A stretch of DNA of 64,000 nucleotides. It comes from Actinomycetota bacterium. Lineage in GTDB: Bacteria > Actinomycetota > Geothermincolia > Geothermincolales > RBG-13-55-18. The notes under the pieces were generated by a model. The model saw only the letters and a list, made by a program, of their open reading frames with translations. It searched no databases and had not been told where the DNA came from. The position numbers were made by a program, and so were the translations under genes. Where the stretch lies: contig JBFLWJ010000016.1 of NCBI GenBank assembly GCA_040757835.1, positions 1 to 64,000 of the forward strand. The letters run 5' to 3'. Shown piece after piece: positions 8,545 to 17,809 of the stretch; the stretch's first letter is position 1, and each line of letters begins with the position of its first letter.

Positions 8545-9795
8545 TTAAAGTTCGGGGTAGAGAGGAAAGCCGGCCAGGAGCTCTTCGACTCTCTCCCGCA
8601 CCCGGCGCAGCACTTCTTCCTTTCCCATGTTCTGCACCACCAGGGCGATGAGGTCCGCGATCTCGGCCATCTCAGCCTCCCGCATACCGCGCGTGGTCAC
8701 CGCCGGTGTTCCGAGCCGGATGCCGCTGGTCACCGCGGGGGGTTTGTCGTCGAAGGGGATATTGTTCTTGTTTGCGGTGATCTTCACCGCGTCGAGGGCT
8801 TGCTCCACCTCGCTGCCGCTGAGCCCGAGGGGCCTGAGGTCGATGAGCAGGAGGTGGGTATCCGTGCCGCCGGACACCAGCCGCAGGCCGCGTTCCCGCA
8901 GGGCGCCCGCCAGTGCCCTGGAGTTGCTGACGATCTGCCGCGCGTAGGTGGCGAACTCGGGCCTGGATGCCTCCAGCAGCGCCACCGCCTTCGCCGCGAC
9001 GATGTGCATCAGCGGCCCGCCCTGCACGCCGGGGAAGACGGCGTGGTCCAGCGACTGGGCGAAGCGCTCCCGGCAGAGGACCATGCCTCCACGCGGGCCG
9101 CGCAGCGTCTTATGGGTGGTGGTGGTGACGAACTCGGCGTGGGGCACCGGGTCGGAATGGACCTTGCCCGCGACCAGACCCGCGAAGTGCGCCATGTCCA
9201 CCATGAGCATGGCGCCGACCTCGTCGGCCACGGCGCGGAAGGCCGCGAAATCGATGTCGCGGGGGTAAGAGCTGCCACCGGCGATGATCAGCCTGGGGCG
9301 GCACTGCCGCGCCACCGCGGCTATCTCCTCGAAATCCAGCATCTCCGTCTCGCGGTTGAGGCCATAGAAGTGGGCGTCGTAGAGGGCGCCGCTGATGTTG
9401 GCGGAGGTGCCGTGGGTGAGGTGGCCGCCGGCGGTCTTCTCCATGCCCAGGATGCTGTCGCCGGGCTTGAGGGCGCAGAAATAGACGGCGGTGTTGGCCT
9501 GCGCCCCGGCGTGGGGCTGCACGTTGGCGTGCTCCGCCCCGAACAGGCTCCTGGCGCGCGCTATCGCCAGTTCCTCCGCGACGTCCACGTATTCGCAGCC
9601 ACCGTACCACCGGTTGCCCGGGTATCCCTCCGCGTACTTGTTGGTCAGCACCGTTCCCGCCGTCTCCAGTACGGCCAGGGAGGGGAAGTTCTCCGAGGCG
9701 ATGAGCTCTATCTTGTGGCGCAGCCGGTGCAGCTCGTCCCGCACCACCTGCGCTATCTCGGGGTCCACCTTCGCTATCTCGCCCACACCGCTCAT
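8545..9795 (-). CDS. glyA: Serine hydroxymethyltransferase
   Basis: 416 residues, full length for bacterial GlyA. The PLP-binding lysine motif [14 protein letters not shown] is intact, as are [24 protein letters not shown] and the [10 protein letters not shown] motif. It interconverts serine and glycine with tetrahydrofolate in the cytosol. The ATG overlaps the rpiB stop codon (ATGA), so translation is probably coupled. Downstream is the dCMP deaminase gene, giving a one-carbon/pyrimidine neighbourhood. Confidence 0.97.
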   Translation of the reverse strand: MSGVGEIAKVDPEIAQVVRDELHRLRHKIELIASENFPSLAVLETAGTVLTNKYAEGYPGNRWYGGCEYVDVAEELAIARARSLFGAEHANVQPHAGAQANTAVYFCALKPGDSILGMEKTAGGHLTHGTSANISGALYDAHFYGLNRETEMLDFEEIAAVARQCRPRLIIAGGSSYPRDIDFAAFRAVADEVGAMLMVDMAHFAGLVAGKVHSDPVPHAEFVTTTTHKTLRGPRGGMVLCRERFAQSLDHAVFPGVQGGPLMHIVAAKAVALLEASRPEFATYARQIVSNSRALAGALRERGLRLVSGGTDTHLLLIDLRPLGLSGSEVEQALDAVKITANKNNIPFDDKPPAVTSGIRLGTPAVTTRGMREAEMAEIADLIALVVQNMGKEEVLRRVRERVEELLAGFPLYPEL

Positions 9796-10250
9796 GCGTC
9801 TCTTCCTCCGTATCGGCTTTCGATCTCCGCCAGCTTCTGCAGCCTGTGGGCATGGCGGCCCCCCTCGAACGGCGCCTCCATCCAGGTGCGCACTATCTCC
9901 TCCGCCACCCCCGGCCCGATGACCCGCGCCCCCATGGTCAGCACGTTGGCATCGTTATGCATGCGGCTGTAGCGGGCGGTATAGAGGTCGTTGCAGAGAG
10001 CCGCTCTCACGCCGGGCAGCTTATTGGCGGCCATGGCCATGCCTACGCCGGTGCCGCAGAGGGCGATGCCCCTGTCCGCCTCGCCGGTGGAAACGCGCCG
10101 CGCCACCCGCTCGGCGAAATCGGGCCAGTCGCAGGATGCGTCCGAATCGGTGCCCTCGTCCAGCACCTCGTGCCCCGCCTGCGCCAGGCATGCCGCCACG
10201 ACATCCTTGAGCATAAAGCCTGCATGGTCACACCCCAGGGCTACTTTCAT
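9792..10250 (-). CDS. rpiB: Ribose 5-phosphate isomerase B
   Basis: About 152 residues, typical for RpiB. It shows the N-terminal [10 protein letters not shown] strand, the [13 protein letters not shown] phosphate/active-site loop with the catalytic Cys, and the C-terminal [12 protein letters not shown]. It catalyses ribose 5-phosphate to ribulose 5-phosphate. I prefer the ATG at 10250, preceded by GGGAG and AGAGAG, over the upstream ATG at 10268. It overlaps glyA by four bases. Confidence 0.93.
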   Translation of the reverse strand: MKVALGCDHAGFMLKDVVAACLAQAGHEVLDEGTDSDASCDWPDFAERVARRVSTGEADRGIALCGTGVGMAMAANKLPGVRAALCNDLYTARYSRMHNDANVLTMGARVIGPGVAEEIVRTWMEAPFEGGRHAHRLQKLAEIESRYGGRDA

Positions 10251-10302
10251 CTCTCTTGTCACTCCCATGGTCCCGGTCGGTACGTCCCGTGCGGCCCACG
10301 CC

Positions 10303-10932
10303 TTATGCCTCGCCCGCCGTCTCCGTCTGCCCGAATATGGCTACAAGTACGTCATCGATGGCGCTCTCGATGTCCTCGGCTACTCCAAGGTAGACCCGCA
10401 GGGAACTTCCAATGGGGTCAATTATATCAGAGCCCCGCGCCTGGGCATCGGCCATGAAGTCCTCGCCCCCGGCCCGCTCGCCCAGCACTTCGAAGACCTT
10501 CTTGATGCGGGCGCGTGCCGCTATCTCGTCATGCACAGTCTCCCCGCCCAGGCGCCCGGTTATCATGTCCGATCTTGAGGCGAGGTGCTTGAGTGTCGTG
10601 CTCCACTTCAGCGCCTGGGGTTCCAGGCGTCCTATAGTGAGCAGGTGCTCCCTGGCCATGGCCAGCACCAAGTCCGCCTTGAGCAGCATGCCAGCGGTCA
10701 GCTCCGAGGCCCGGTGCGGCTCAAGGTCGATCCCCCACAGGTCCATGGCCTGGATGGCGGACGAGGTGGCTGGGTTGCCGTCGATGGCGGAAGTCCCGGC
10801 GGAATGGATGAGAGTATGGGCCGCCAGTGCGGGGTAGTCGTTTATCACCTTCGCCTGGAACATGGCTTCGGCCATGGGACTGCGGCACAGGTTGCCCGTG
10901 CACACGAACAGTATGTCCAGCAGCTCGATCAC
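10303..10932 (-). CDS. Low-molecular-weight protein tyrosine phosphatase family
   Basis: 209 residues with the P-loop CTGNLCRSPM (Cys11, Arg17) and a C-terminal IIDPIG motif that should supply the general-acid Asp. It is longer than the usual 150 residues, with an insertion in the second half. In this conserved gene order (sua5-like, LMW-PTP, rpiB, glyA) the enzyme is often called an arsenate-reductase-like or protein-arginine phosphatase; the substrate is not settled. The start is GTG with a weak AAGGGAA site overlapping the end of the upstream gene. Confidence 0.88.
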   Translation of the reverse strand: MIELLDILFVCTGNLCRSPMAEAMFQAKVINDYPALAAHTLIHSAGTSAIDGNPATSSAIQAMDLWGIDLEPHRASELTAGMLLKADLVLAMAREHLLTIGRLEPQALKWSTTLKHLASRSDMITGRLGGETVHDEIAARARIKKVFEVLGERAGGEDFMADAQARGSDIIDPIGSSLRVYLGVAEDIESAIDDVLVAIFGQTETAGEA

Positions 10933-10945
10933 TTCCCTTTCTTCT

Positions 10946-11611
10946 TCACGAGGCGTGCGCGGTATGCCCGCCCCTCTCCCCCGCCATCAGCGCCTGGTTC
11001 AGTTCATCTTCCGTGATCGCGCCCTGGCGCAGGACGCTTACGGCGCCTTCCTTTATCTCCGCCACGGTCGATGGCGTCCCCGAACCGCTCTCTTCGGCGT
11101 CCAGCGCGAGGGCGGCCGCCGCGAGCACGCGCGGATCGATGGCGGCGAAGCCGGCCGGCTCCTTCTCTCCCGCCATATTGGCGCTGGTCACGGCCAGCGG
11201 TCCGCTCCTGGCAAGCAGGCGCAGCAGAAACGGGCTGTCCGGCACCCTTATCCCCAGCGAGCCGGAAGCGGGCGCCACGTTACTCCGCCAGGGCACGTCC
11301 CCGGCCTCCACCACCAGGGTCAACGGGCCCGGCCAGAACGAGGCCAGCTTCCGCAGCGGTCCCCGCAACTGGGGGGCGGCGAGCAACGCCGCCTCCTCCA
11401 CGCCGGCCACCATGACCACCAGCGATTTCTCCGCATCCCTGCCCTTGGCGGCGAAGACGGCCTCCGCGGCGGCGGCCATGTCCGCCCGCGCCACGAGCCC
11501 GTAAACGGTATCGGTGGGCATGACCAGCAGCCCGCCCGCGGCAAGGGTTTCCTCGCACCGCCAGAGCAGGGCGTCCTGGTCCACGTCCTGAAACCGGATA
11601 ATCTCCACCAT
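10946..11611 (-). CDS. L-threonylcarbamoyladenylate synthase (Sua5/YrdC/TsaC family)
   Basis: About 221 residues of the YrdC-like fold. The MPTDTVYGL motif, the KGRD segment, PGPLTLVVE and the TSANMAGE motif are all present. It makes threonylcarbamoyl-AMP for the universal tRNA t6A modification, so it is probably essential. It heads the operon leading to tagO. I prefer the ATG at 11611 because the strand pattern of the family begins there; the open frame extends eight codons further upstream. Confidence 0.9.
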   Translation of the reverse strand: MVEIIRFQDVDQDALLWRCEETLAAGGLLVMPTDTVYGLVARADMAAAAEAVFAAKGRDAEKSLVVMVAGVEEAALLAAPQLRGPLRKLASFWPGPLTLVVEAGDVPWRSNVAPASGSLGIRVPDSPFLLRLLARSGPLAVTSANMAGEKEPAGFAAIDPRVLAAAALALDAEESGSGTPSTVAEIKEGAVSVLRQGAITEDELNQALMAGERGGHTAHAS

Positions 11612-11749
11612 AGGGCTATTATAGCCGTCCGCCATCGGTCACATGGAGGAGATGGCATCGCGGGCGTGAAATATTCTAATGTCGGTTCTGGTCGCTGTCG
11701 ATAATCAATAGTTAGAGAGGCGTTTCCATGGTTCCGGGTGGACAGAGAG

Positions 11750-14341
11750 ATGGATGAAGATAAGGTAGGTCGAGGCGAGACAGGGAGCGGAGAAGCCGAA
11801 GAGGAACTCGCGCGCAAAGCGGTGGAACTCCTAATCGCCCTCAACGCCGCGACCATCAACATCCATATGTACCCTCCAACCAGCGACATGATCGCCGCCT
11901 CGGTGGAGACCGCCTACGCCCGCATGGACCCCCTGCTGACCCAGACCGGCAAGCTGACTTTGGGAGAGGCCGACAACCTGCTCCTGGTGAACGGAGAGAA
12001 GCTGCACGACCGCGACCAGGTCAGGCCGCCCGTGCTCTCCTTCCTCGACAGCCTGCGGCGCAGGGACATCTACAGCATCACCTTCTCCGTCGGCATGGAG
12101 CAGGACGAGTTCCTGAAGTTCCTCTACATCATGGCCAAGGAGCCGGAGGAACTGCGCCAGTTGGGCGGCATGGCCGAGGAGATGGGCAGGCAGGGCTGTT
12201 ATCACATCCTGGTCAACGAGAAGCGCTTCGTCTCCGTGGCCGACGACGAGATCATAGCGGCGGAGGCCCGCGAGGAGGATAAGGAGGGCGAGACCCGCTT
12301 CAAGGAGGAAGAGCTGCGCCGCCTCAACGAGAAGCTCAAGGACGAGAGGTTCGTCAACTATATCACCGGCAAGGAGAGCCGTGAGAACACCGGCGAGGAC
12401 ACCATCCGGGACATCATGGGAAACCCGCCGCGCCTGGGACTGCTGCTGCGCCAGGCGGTGCGCGAGATCGTGGTCGAGGAGGAAGACCCGGATCTGGCCC
12501 TGGACAAGATCTGCGAGACCCTGGAGAAAACGGCCCTGCTGCTCAAGGAGCTGGACGACGAGGAGTTGCGCCGCATGGACGCGGAGGAGATCGCCAAGGC
12601 GGCGGCCTTCCTGGAGCCGTCGGAGCTCAAGGGGTTCCTGCTCATGGACAAGCCCGAGGCGCTGCGGGAGCTGGAGATGCGCAAGAACATCCTGGAGATC
12701 CTGCGCGAAAACAAGGTGCTCGACCTGCTGGAGAGCACCATCCGGGAACACGAGGCCCTGCAGAGGGTGGTAAACGACCCCGAGACCGCCTTCGCCCCCG
12801 AGCAGGAGCTGCGCTACGGGATGCTCTCCTCCCTCATCGACGAGATCTACCAGGCCTCCGTGGGCAAGCCCTGGGAGTCGCGGGTGAGCGACCGCATCTT
12901 CCAGGCGGACATGTGGAAGAAGATAGTCAACGGCACCAGCGAGAAGGGCGACGCCGGGTCCAGCACCCTCGTCTACCAGATAAGCAACATGCTGGTGAAC
13001 GAGGGCCTGACCCTGGACATCGACGAGCTGACCGCCGACCTGACCATCGACGAGAACATCCCCCGGCTGTTGCAGAAGCTCTACCGTGCCCGTCGCCACG
13101 ATACCGTGCTCAAGCTGGTCGAGAACCTGCTGGACAACCTGGAGGATATGAGCCCGGAGATCAGGCTGAAGACGGCGGAAACCCTGCGCAACATCCCGGC
13201 GGCCCTGGAGATGAGCCGCCGCCTGCAGGAGTTCCCGGTGGCCTACGAGATGAAGGACCGCCTGCTGGAACGCCTGGAGCGGGAACGCGAGCTCAGCGAG
13301 GTCTATACCACCCTCTCCGCCTGCCTGGCCAGCCTGGCGTCCACCTTCATCCTCTCCCAGGATTACGATTCCGCACTGCAGATCATCGACACCTTCTGGC
13401 GGCACAACAGCGCCGAGGACACGCGCAAGCCGGAACAGCGCCGCATCGCCCTGGAGGCGGTGGCCACGGTAGCCAACGACGAGGTGCTGGACAACCTGGC
13501 CGACATCCTGCGCGAGGGCGACATCCAGACCATCACCGAGGTGGCCGAGATCCTCATCAAGTTCGAGGACAAGTCGGTGCAGCCCCTCATCCAGGTGCTC
13601 AAGGACAGCGAGGACCTCCTGGTGAAGCGGGTGACATTCGAGGCCCTGGAGAGCATCGGCAAGGACGCCATCCTCACCCTCATAAACGACCTGGAGAAGT
13701 ACAATCCCTGGCACATGTACCGCAACATCATCTCCATCCTGGCGGAGATCGGGAACCGTTCCATCATCCAGTCCCTGGCGCGCTTCATCAAGCACCAGAA
13801 CCCGGAGGTGCGGCGGGAGACCATCAAGGCGCTATCCAAGATCCGCACCCCCGAGACCACCGCGCTCCTGGTGGAGGCCCTGGGCGACCGGGACGAACAG
13901 GTGCAGCGGGAGGCATGTATCGGGCTGGGGCGTATGCGCGATGTCTCCACCGCGCCCATCCTCATGAACGTGATCAAGCCCACCCGCAGCTTCAAGAAGG
14001 AACGCCACTACAGCAACACGGTGAAGACCGCGGCGCTGTGGGCACTGGGGGAGATCGGCGATTATTCCGCCATCCCCTACTGCCAGAGCATCCTGCAGAA
14101 GCGGTCCCTCTTCCCCTTCCTGGCCAAGGGGAGGGACGAGCTGCGCGCGGCGGCGGCACTGGCCCTCGGCAGGATAGGGAGCGACGAGTGCCGTGACATC
14201 CTCCAACAGTTCAGCAGCGACCGTAGCGACACGGTGCGGCGGGCGGTGCTGGAGGCGCAGAGGAGCATCCAGCGCAGGAAGGTCGTCGCCAGTGTCGAGG
14301 AGGACCAGCCCGCCGAGGAACCCGCCGTCCAGGCCCAATAG
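11750..14341 (+). CDS. Large HEAT-repeat protein
   Basis: About 863 residues. An N-terminal domain (to about residue 165) contains AATINIHMYPP, a motif seen in other bacterial HEAT-repeat proteins. A long Glu/Leu-rich helical middle follows. The C-terminal third has clear HEAT/PBS-lyase-type repeats (for example VRRETIKALSKI, QREACIGLGRM, LRAAAALALGRIG). Such proteins serve as scaffolds. There are no membrane or catalytic motifs. A GTG four codons earlier is an alternative start. It stands alone on the plus strand between two minus-strand groups. Confidence 0.8.
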   Translation: MDEDKVGRGETGSGEAEEELARKAVELLIALNAATINIHMYPPTSDMIAASVETAYARMDPLLTQTGKLTLGEADNLLLVNGEKLHDRDQVRPPVLSFLDSLRRRDIYSITFSVGMEQDEFLKFLYIMAKEPEELRQLGGMAEEMGRQGCYHILVNEKRFVSVADDEIIAAEAREEDKEGETRFKEEELRRLNEKLKDERFVNYITGKESRENTGEDTIRDIMGNPPRLGLLLRQAVREIVVEEEDPDLALDKICETLEKTALLLKELDDEELRRMDAEEIAKAAAFLEPSELKGFLLMDKPEALRELEMRKNILEILRENKVLDLLESTIREHEALQRVVNDPETAFAPEQELRYGMLSSLIDEIYQASVGKPWESRVSDRIFQADMWKKIVNGTSEKGDAGSSTLVYQISNMLVNEGLTLDIDELTADLTIDENIPRLLQKLYRARRHDTVLKLVENLLDNLEDMSPEIRLKTAETLRNIPAALEMSRRLQEFPVAYEMKDRLLERLERERELSEVYTTLSACLASLASTFILSQDYDSALQIIDTFWRHNSAEDTRKPEQRRIALEAVATVANDEVLDNLADILREGDIQTITEVAEILIKFEDKSVQPLIQVLKDSEDLLVKRVTFEALESIGKDAILTLINDLEKYNPWHMYRNIISILAEIGNRSIIQSLARFIKHQNPEVRRETIKALSKIRTPETTALLVEALGDRDEQVQREACIGLGRMRDVSTAPILMNVIKPTRSFKKERHYSNTVKTAALWALGEIGDYSAIPYCQSILQKRSLFPFLAKGRDELRAAAALALGRIGSDECRDILQQFSSDRSDTVRRAVLEAQRSIQRRKVVASVEEDQPAEEPAVQAQ

Positions 14342-14428
14342 GTTCCCGAGCCCGGAGCTATCCGTCTTCTCCATCGGTCCATTTCCGGCCCGAGCCTCCA
14401 GGTAACGGTCTCGCTTAACGCGCAGCCA

Positions 14429-14539
14429 ATCTCAAGGGCAAAAGAAACCTGGGATTTGCGCGTACGCCCAGATGGAGAAGTAGTGGTCGTTGGCAGTGTT
14501 ATCTCAAGGGCAAAAGAAACCTGGGATTTGCGCGTACGC
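14429..14539. repeat. Two 39-bp direct repeats with 33-bp spacer
   Basis: Identical 39-bp units at 14429-14467 and 14501-14539 (starting ATCTCAAGGGCAAAAG) are separated by 33 bp. They lie between the HEAT gene stop and the broken end of the AMP-ligase gene. Only two units are present and no cas genes are in the window. Confidence 0.85.
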
Positions 14540-14541
14540 TG

Positions 14542-14565
14542 CGACCGACCTGGTAGTTCTCGGGC
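14542..14565. repeat. 24-bp dispersed repeat, copy A
   Basis: This 24-bp segment (core GACCTGGTAGTTCTCGG) occurs in inverted orientation at 50883-50906. Both copies are intergenic. Confidence 0.8.
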
Positions 14566-14712
14566 CAGGAGCAGCGAAGACACCCTTCATCTCAGACCGA
14601 CTCCCGGATCTCGGGAAAGTGGTTATATATAGGCGACACCCGAACCGAGTTCTCGATTCAGCTCTGATATGCACGGCTCTTTGCTTGAGACGATCTGGGT
14701 AGGTGCGGACCA

Positions 14713-16005
14713 CTATCGCAGATTTATCAGGCAACGGCTCATGGAAGCTTTGATGCCGGTGCGGAACCAACCGTCGCGCTTGGCCGCAAGGGTCCCCTCT
14801 ATGTCGTTCCAGTATCCGGGGGTGACGGCGGGGCCCCTGATGGCAAGCTCTCCTTCGCCGCCACCCTTCACCGGCCTGCCTTCCTCGTCGAACACCCCGG
14901 CGCGGTTGGGCGGCAGTACCAGGCCCGGGCACCCCTCAGGCCAGGCGATAAAGGAGAGGGCCGGTTTGAGGGCGAGCACCGTCGCCCTCCCCCCCGCGTC
15001 GTATGCCTCGAGGAATGCGGCGGGCCGCCCCCGAGACAACCCCCGGAATGCCTCCGGCACATCGCGCGGCAGCGGTTCTCCCGCCGCAAGCCAGAGGCGT
15101 ACGGAGGAGAGGTCGCGTTTGTCCGCTCCAGCCTGCAGCAGACCGGTATAGGTACCGGCCGCCGCCATGAACACCGCCGGTCTTTCCGCCTCCAGGGCGG
15201 TGAGGATGCCCGCGGGGCCGGGCGACGGGACGAAGCGCATGCGCAACCCCATACACAACCCCAGCGCGGCTGCGCTGAAACCGCCGGTGGTATCCAGGCC
15301 CGCGGCATGGAGGCAGAGGTCTCCCGGCCGTGGCGGCATCATCGGCATCACCTTGAGCTGTTGGCCCAGCAGCCCCTGGTTGGTGGCCATGACCGCTTTG
15401 AGCGAACCCTCGCCCAGCTCCTTGTAGAACAGGCCCACCACGTTGCTCGGTTTGAGGGTGTAGGGGAGGAAGAACCCGGAGGAGACTTGCATGGCCTCGT
15501 CCAGGGAAGGTACCCGGTCGGGCGCACCGGAGCGTGGACCCGAGGCCATGATGCGTTCGACCCCCGGCGTATTACCAATAAGCTCAGGACGCTCCGTGAG
15601 GATCCTTCCCTCCACCACGGCCAGGGTCGCTCCGCAGCCTTCAGCGCGGCCTCGTATCTCGCCGGCAGGCAGGGTGGAGTCCAGGGGAACCACAATGCCC
15701 CCTGCCTTGATCGTAGCGGCGGCCAGGAGCATGAACTCGCCTCTGTTGGGGGTGAGGATGAGAACCCGCTCCCCTTTCTTGAGGTCCAGGTCGCGGATGA
15801 AGGCCTCCGCCGCCAGGTTGGTGAAGCGCAGGCAGTCGCCGCTGTTGAGCACGGCGTGGGGGAAAAGCCTGTAGCCGAGGGGCTCCGCCAGGTCCAGGAC
15901 CTCGCGGTCGCCGTACATAACGGCCAGGTTCTCGAAGAGGTTGGCCATGGTCAGCAGGCGCCGCACGGCCAGCCGGGTTCTCTGCAACATACCCGCTATT
16001 CTCAC
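14713..16005 (-). pseudogene. Truncated acyl-CoA synthetase/AMP-ligase-like gene
   Basis: 430 residues with the adenylate-forming enzyme layout: ILTPNRGEFMLLAAATIKAGG and the YDAGGRA region, then GELAIRGPAVTPGYWND. It stops right after DGWFRTG, where family members continue into the hinge Asp and a roughly 120-residue C-terminal lid carrying the catalytic Lys. The last 13 residues are unrelated. The P-loop position (normally TSGTTGxPKG) reads KELGEGSLKA, also degenerate. Catalysis is unlikely. The break point is beside the intergenic repeats at 14.4-14.6 kb. An intact ancestor would have activated a carboxylic acid to an acyl-CoA. Confidence 0.75.
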
Positions 16006-16054
16006 GCGCGCCGTATTTGCGTGTCAATCACACGAAGCGCGGCCTCCGCATGCA

Positions 16055-16285
16055 TCACCAGAGCCGGGGGCCCTTCGTCTTGCCCTTCAGGTTCTCCCCG
16101 AGCTGCGCGGGGTCGAGGAAGAGATCCACATAGCCGCACTGCAAGCAGACCTGCGCCTTGCCGATGGGCGTGGTCGCAGATTTCGGGTCTTGATGGTCTG
16201 GACTTGTAGAGGAAGTAGCCGCGCGAGCAGCTGGCCCCCCGCCATCCATGGCCCCGTTACACTTCGGACATGTCCCATTGCCCAT
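16055..16285 (-). CDS. Small zinc-ribbon protein
   Basis: 76 residues with paired cysteines CPKC near the N-terminus and CLQCGY near residue 52, enough for one zinc ribbon, joined by a low-complexity Ala/Ser/Pro linker. The ATG at 16285 is chosen because GGAAGGA lies seven bases upstream; the longer frame lacks a ribosome site. It is divergent from the CaiB-like gene. Function unknown. Confidence 0.7.
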   Translation of the reverse strand: MGNGTCPKCNGAMDGGGPAARAATSSTSPDHQDPKSATTPIGKAQVCLQCGYVDLFLDPAQLGENLKGKTKGPRLW

Positions 16286-16473
16286 TGCCCAATCCTTCCT
16301 CTCGAGCGAGCTCCGCCAGGTCACCCTCCGCGATGCCAGTGCGCTTAACCAAATTTCAATATCACCTTTTTTATCGTGGAGGAAAACCCCACGACCCACG
16401 TATGCATCAAAGCAATCACATGGGGAATAATATGATGCAGAGTCCACGACCCGAATTAGAGGAGGTATCGGCG

Positions 16474-17664
16474 ATGCGTTCCATGCTGGAAGGGATAAGG
16501 GTCATAGACTTCACCAACACCGTGGCCGGGCCGGGGTGCACCTTCTTCCTAGCGGACATGGGGGCGGAGGTGATCAAGGTGGAACGGCCGGGGCTGGGTG
16601 ACGAGGCGCGCCTCTTCCCGCCTTATAAGGACGGCTTCTCGGCTTCTTTCGCCGTGCTCAACCGCGGCAAACGCGGCGTGGTCCTGGACCTCAAGGACCC
16701 GCGTGCCGTGGAGATATTCAAGGAACTGGTGGCCGCATCGGACGTGCTGGTGGAGAATTACCGCCCCGGCGTGATGAAGAAGCTGGGCCTGGACTATGAA
16801 GCCCTCAAGCAGGTCAACCTGAAGCTGGTGATGTGCTCTATCTCGGGATACGGGCAGTACGGCCCTCTCTCGGATCTTCCCGCCTATGACGCAGTGATCC
16901 AGGCCATGAGCGGGTTGATGTCCACCACCGGCTATCCCGACGGGCCTCCCACCCGGGCGGGGACGCTCATCGTGGATATCTCCGCCGCCTTCTTCGCTGC
17001 CTACGGCATCTGCGCCGCCCTCTTCGCGCGCGAGCGCAGCGGAGAGGGGGACTACCTGGACGTCTCCATGTACGACGTGGCCATCAACCTGCTGGAGGCC
17101 AAGTTCGTCGACTATACCGTCACCGGCAACATCCCCCAGCGCACCGGCAACCGCTACCCCTACGTCACCCCTTTCGATGCCTTCGCCACCCGGGACGGCT
17201 ACGTAATGCTCATCTGCATCGGGGACCAGCCCTTCCACAACTTGTGCAACGCCATGGGCAAGCCGGAACTGGCGGAGGACGAGCGTTTCAAGGACCTCAT
17301 GGCCCGCAACGCCAACGAGGCCGAGCTGAAGAAGATCATCGAGGAGTGGGCCTCCGGCCTCAGTGACGCAGAGATATGGGATCTGCTGCGGGAGCACGGC
17401 GTCCCGGGGTCGCCCGTGAACAACGTCAAAACGGTGGTCGAGCACCCCCATACCGCGGCGCGGGGGATGCTGGTGGACCTGGAGCAGCCGGGCGTTGGGA
17501 CCATACCCATCTTCGGTTCGGCCATGAAGGCCCTGGGCAGCGAGATCAGGCCCCGTGGCCCCGCCCCCTCCCCGGGACAGGACAACCGCTGGCTGCTGGA
17601 GGCGGTGCTCGGCAAGGACGCCGCGCAGGTGGAGGAGGTCCTCTCCTCCGGCATCATGGGTTAA
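16474..17664 (+). CDS. CaiB/BaiF (class III) CoA-transferase family protein
   Basis: 397 residues, usual length. The N-terminal LEGIRVIDFTNTVAGPGC, the ADMGAEVIKVERPG stretch, and NRGKRGVVLDLK are family hallmarks. The catalytic Asp is expected in YLDVSMYDVAINLLE. It moves CoA between carboxylic acids, as in formyl-, carnitine- or benzylsuccinate-CoA transfer. The start at 16474 has a strong GAGGAGGT site; codons upstream belong to the divergent region. It precedes the LarA-like gene on the same strand, and the AMP-ligase remnant lies behind. A carboxylic-acid pathway is plausible but the substrate is unknown. Confidence 0.9.
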   Translation: MRSMLEGIRVIDFTNTVAGPGCTFFLADMGAEVIKVERPGLGDEARLFPPYKDGFSASFAVLNRGKRGVVLDLKDPRAVEIFKELVAASDVLVENYRPGVMKKLGLDYEALKQVNLKLVMCSISGYGQYGPLSDLPAYDAVIQAMSGLMSTTGYPDGPPTRAGTLIVDISAAFFAAYGICAALFARERSGEGDYLDVSMYDVAINLLEAKFVDYTVTGNIPQRTGNRYPYVTPFDAFATRDGYVMLICIGDQPFHNLCNAMGKPELAEDERFKDLMARNANEAELKKIIEEWASGLSDAEIWDLLREHGVPGSPVNNVKTVVEHPHTAARGMLVDLEQPGVGTIPIFGSAMKALGSEIRPRGPAPSPGQDNRWLLEAVLGKDAAQVEEVLSSGIMG

Positions 17665-17667
17665 TGG

Positions 17668-17790
17668 GGTCAGGTCTTGGATCTTGGATTTTCGAGTGAG
17701 GATGCCGCTTCCATAATCGCTATACGATAAGGGTATGTTTGCCATTTTATACCATTACATACCAGGGTATCCAAAATCTAAGACCTGACC
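17668..17790. repeat. Short palindromic element with 11-bp terminal inverted repeats
   Basis: GGTCAGGTCTT (17668-17678) is matched by AAGACCTGACC (17780-17790), with further A/T-rich pairing just inside. The 123-bp unit fills the gap between the CoA-transferase and the LarA-like gene. Elements with GGTCAGGTCTT ends are familiar as REP/MITE-like repeats in other genomes. It could also fold as a terminator for the upstream gene. Confidence 0.6.
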
Positions 17791-17809
17791 TCTGATACGG
17801 AGGTATGTC

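Noticed and set aside
8074..9972. 632-codon open frame antisense to the deaminase and glyA genes
   Set aside because: It is the complementary frame of well-supported genes on the minus strand and has His/Gly/Val-rich shadow composition.
11831..13795. 654-codon open frame antisense to the HEAT-repeat gene
   Set aside because: Leu/Val/Gln-rich shadow of a Glu/Leu-rich helical protein; the plus-strand gene is well supported.
14429..14539. CRISPR-like pair of 39-bp repeats with a 33-bp spacer
   Set aside because: Only two repeats, no cas genes, no further array, and nearby sequence is shared with another intergenic repeat. Better called a direct repeat.
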